Shown here: in pieces, positions 4,389 to 5,680 of the stretch
Layout of the letters: every line of letters begins with the position of its first letter
How positions within the stretch are numbered: position 1 is the first letter of the stretch
Assembly (NCBI GenBank): GCA_945910925.1
Contig: CAMDZX010000113.1
Span: forward strand, 1-5,680
Direction of reading: 5' to 3'
Length of the DNA stretch: 5,680 nt
From: an uncultured bacterium
GTDB lineage: Bacteria; Cyanobacteriota; Vampirovibrionia; Gastranaerophilales; Gastranaerophilaceae
Translations under genes and position numbers: made by a program
The notes under the pieces: model-generated
What the model was told of the DNA's origin: nothing
Seen by the model: only the letters and a program-made list of their open reading frames with translations
Database searches by the model: none

Positions 4389-5680
4389 TTACACAAGTGT
4401 AAGTAATTCTTGAATAGTTGTATCATAATCAGACTTATAATCTGTTGATTGGCATAGAAATTCGTTAATTTTATCCATTTTTGCAATCGCTTCATCACAA
4501 GCAGGGTCAGAACCTTTTACATACGCACCTATATTAATCAAATCCTCATTTTTCTTATATACTGCCAGCAGGTTTCTGATTTTTCCTGCGGCATCACGAT
4601 GTTCTTTTGTTGTAATATCCGGCATGACACGGCTCAATGATTGCAACACATCAACTGCAGGATAATGGTTTCTGTGTGCCAAATCTCTGGAAAGCATTAT
4701 GTGCCCGTCAAGAATACTTCTTGAGGTATCAGATATAGGTTCGTTAAAATCATCACCTTCTACAAGTACCGTATACAATCCTGTTATTGTACCTTTGTCA
4801 TTATTTCCGACTCTTTCCATGAGTTTAGGCATAAGTGCAAAAACTGAAGGTGTATATCCTCTCGTTGCAGGCGGTTCACCTACGGCAAGTCCGACTTCTC
4901 TCTGTGCCATTGCAATACGAGTAACACTATCAAGCATAAATAATACGTCCTTACCTTTATCACGAAAATACTCTGCAATAGTTGTTGCAACAAAGGCAGC
5001 CTTAATTTTTACAAGTGAAGGCTGTTCTGATGTTGCCGCAATAACAATTGAACGTTTCATACCCTCAGGACCGAGTATTTCTTCAATAAACTCTCTAACC
5101 TCACGCCCGCGTTCTCCGATAAGAGCAATAACGTTCAAATCTGCAGTTGTATTTTTTGCAATCATACCGATTGTTGTACTTTTGCCTACACCTGAACCTG
5201 CAAAAATACCGAGCCGCTGCCCTTTGCCAACTGTTATAAACCCGTCAACAGATTTCAAACCTAAAGATAAGGGCTCATTTATCCGTTTTCGTTTTAGAGG
5301 ATTTATTGCAGGAGCATATATAGAACGTGTATCAAAACAATTTATTTTCCCCAGAGTGTCAATAGGATTACCCAAACCGTCAAGTACACGTCCTAGAAGT
5401 TGTTCCCCAACGGAAACCCTGAGTGAAGAACCCGTATTGACGACAATAGCCCCCGGCTGTATACCTTCCATAGAACCCAACGGCATAAGCAGAATTCTAT
5501 CCTCTTTAAATCCGACAACTTCTGCCCAAACAGGTTCTGAATTGTGTGAATTATAAATATGGCATAAGTCACCAATTGACGACTTCGGTCCATCAGCTTC
5601 TATTATCAACCCTATAATTTCTATAATTTTACCGATTTCTTTTATAGGATTGACCGAATTTATTATTTCCAGGCATTTAT
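4389..5680 (-). CDS. fliI: FliI, flagellar export ATPase (first codons beyond the right edge)
   Basis: The hexameric ATPase at the cytoplasmic face of the flagellar type III export apparatus, paralogous to F1-ATPase beta. The frame is open to the window edge, giving 429 visible residues (first whole codon at 5678). The segment GKIIEIIGLIIEADGPKSSIGDLC (positions 16 on) is the usual N-terminal beta domain. The in-frame TTG at 5609 would cut into that domain and is not the start. Only a few residues are likely missing. Further motifs are LLGRVLDGLGNPID at 94-107, Walker A AGSGVGKST at 160-168, GERGRE with the catalytic glutamate E189, Walker B VLFMLD at 245-250, and EPPATRGYTPSVFALMPKLMERVG at 268-291, typical of FliI/SctN. 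The alternative is SctN of a non-flagellar secretion system; the ATRGY form and overall fit favour FliI. No clear terminator follows it, so read-through into the next unit is possible. Confidence 0.9.
   Translation of the reverse strand, partial: KCLEIINSVNPIKEIGKIIEIIGLIIEADGPKSSIGDLCHIYNSHNSEPVWAEVVGFKEDRILLMPLGSMEGIQPGAIVVNTGSSLRVSVGEQLLGRVLDGLGNPIDTLGKINCFDTRSIYAPAINPLKRKRINEPLSLGLKSVDGFITVGKGQRLGIFAGSGVGKSTTIGMIAKNTTADLNVIALIGERGREVREFIEEILGPEGMKRSIVIAATSEQPSLVKIKAAFVATTIAEYFRDKGKDVLFMLDSVTRIAMAQREVGLAVGEPPATRGYTPSVFALMPKLMERVGNNDKGTITGLYTVLVEGDDFNEPISDTSRSILDGHIMLSRDLAHRNHYPAVDVLQSLSRVMPDITTKEHRDAAGKIRNLLAVYKKNEDLINIGAYVKGSDPACDEAIAKMDKINEFLCQSTDYKSDYDTTIQELLTLV

Noticed and set aside
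4699..5556. 285-codon plus-strand open frame
   Set aside because: It lies fully antisense to fliI, whose motifs are unmistakable. The translation is Ser/Pro/Ile-rich with no domain, as expected for the complement of a conserved gene.
5607..5609. TTG as the fliI start codon
   Set aside because: The frame is open to the right edge and the 23 codons upstream encode a typical FliI N-terminal beta-domain lead-in. The true start is beyond the window.

Overview
The window is AT-rich and every gene I can support lies on the minus strand. Reading in the direction of transcription (right to left) the order is: a flagellar/type III export ATPase (fliI, its first codons beyond the right edge), a 281-bp intergenic control region, a two-gene operon of unrecognised proteins (249 aa and 218 aa), a terminator, a 52-aa small ORF, a membrane-anchored S41 carboxyl-terminal processing protease (ctpA type), and the first 354 codons of uvrC (its C-terminal half lies beyond the left edge).

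The organism looks like a low-GC bacterium with sigma70-type promoters and flagella or a related export system. A gut Gastranaerophilales/Melainabacteria-like lineage would fit the low GC, the flagellar ATPase and the unfamiliar hypothetical proteins. That is an impression, not something the sequence proves; an uncultured Firmicute or another low-GC phylum is possible.

The most interesting part is 4108-4300, upstream of the 249-aa gene. It has exact TTGACA and TATAAT boxes with an extended TGn, 15 bp apart. The predicted start of transcription falls at the edge of five perfect TCATA (minus strand TATGA) pentanucleotide repeats. The roughly 113-nt leader then carries a G-rich stretch and a 9-bp stem that would cover the Shine-Dalgarno sequence. 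Upstream are phased AATATT tracts, including a perfect 10-bp tandem repeat. This promoter drives a protein made of a 51-residue tandem duplication plus a C-terminal pair of DPxxxxNKxxPLSPxY-type repeats, followed by a beta-rich 218-aa protein with a strong ribosome site. The pair ends at a 15-bp-stem hairpin. I recognise neither protein.

The second theme is initiation without a Shine-Dalgarno. uvrC has a perfect extended -10 (TGCTATAAT) whose predicted start point coincides with its ATG. ctpA has a weaker TTGATA/TGTTAAATT arrangement placed the same way. Both may give leaderless mRNAs, while the two unknown genes and the 52-aa ORF have clear Shine-Dalgarno sequences.

Plus-strand open frames are all antisense shadows of the genes above.
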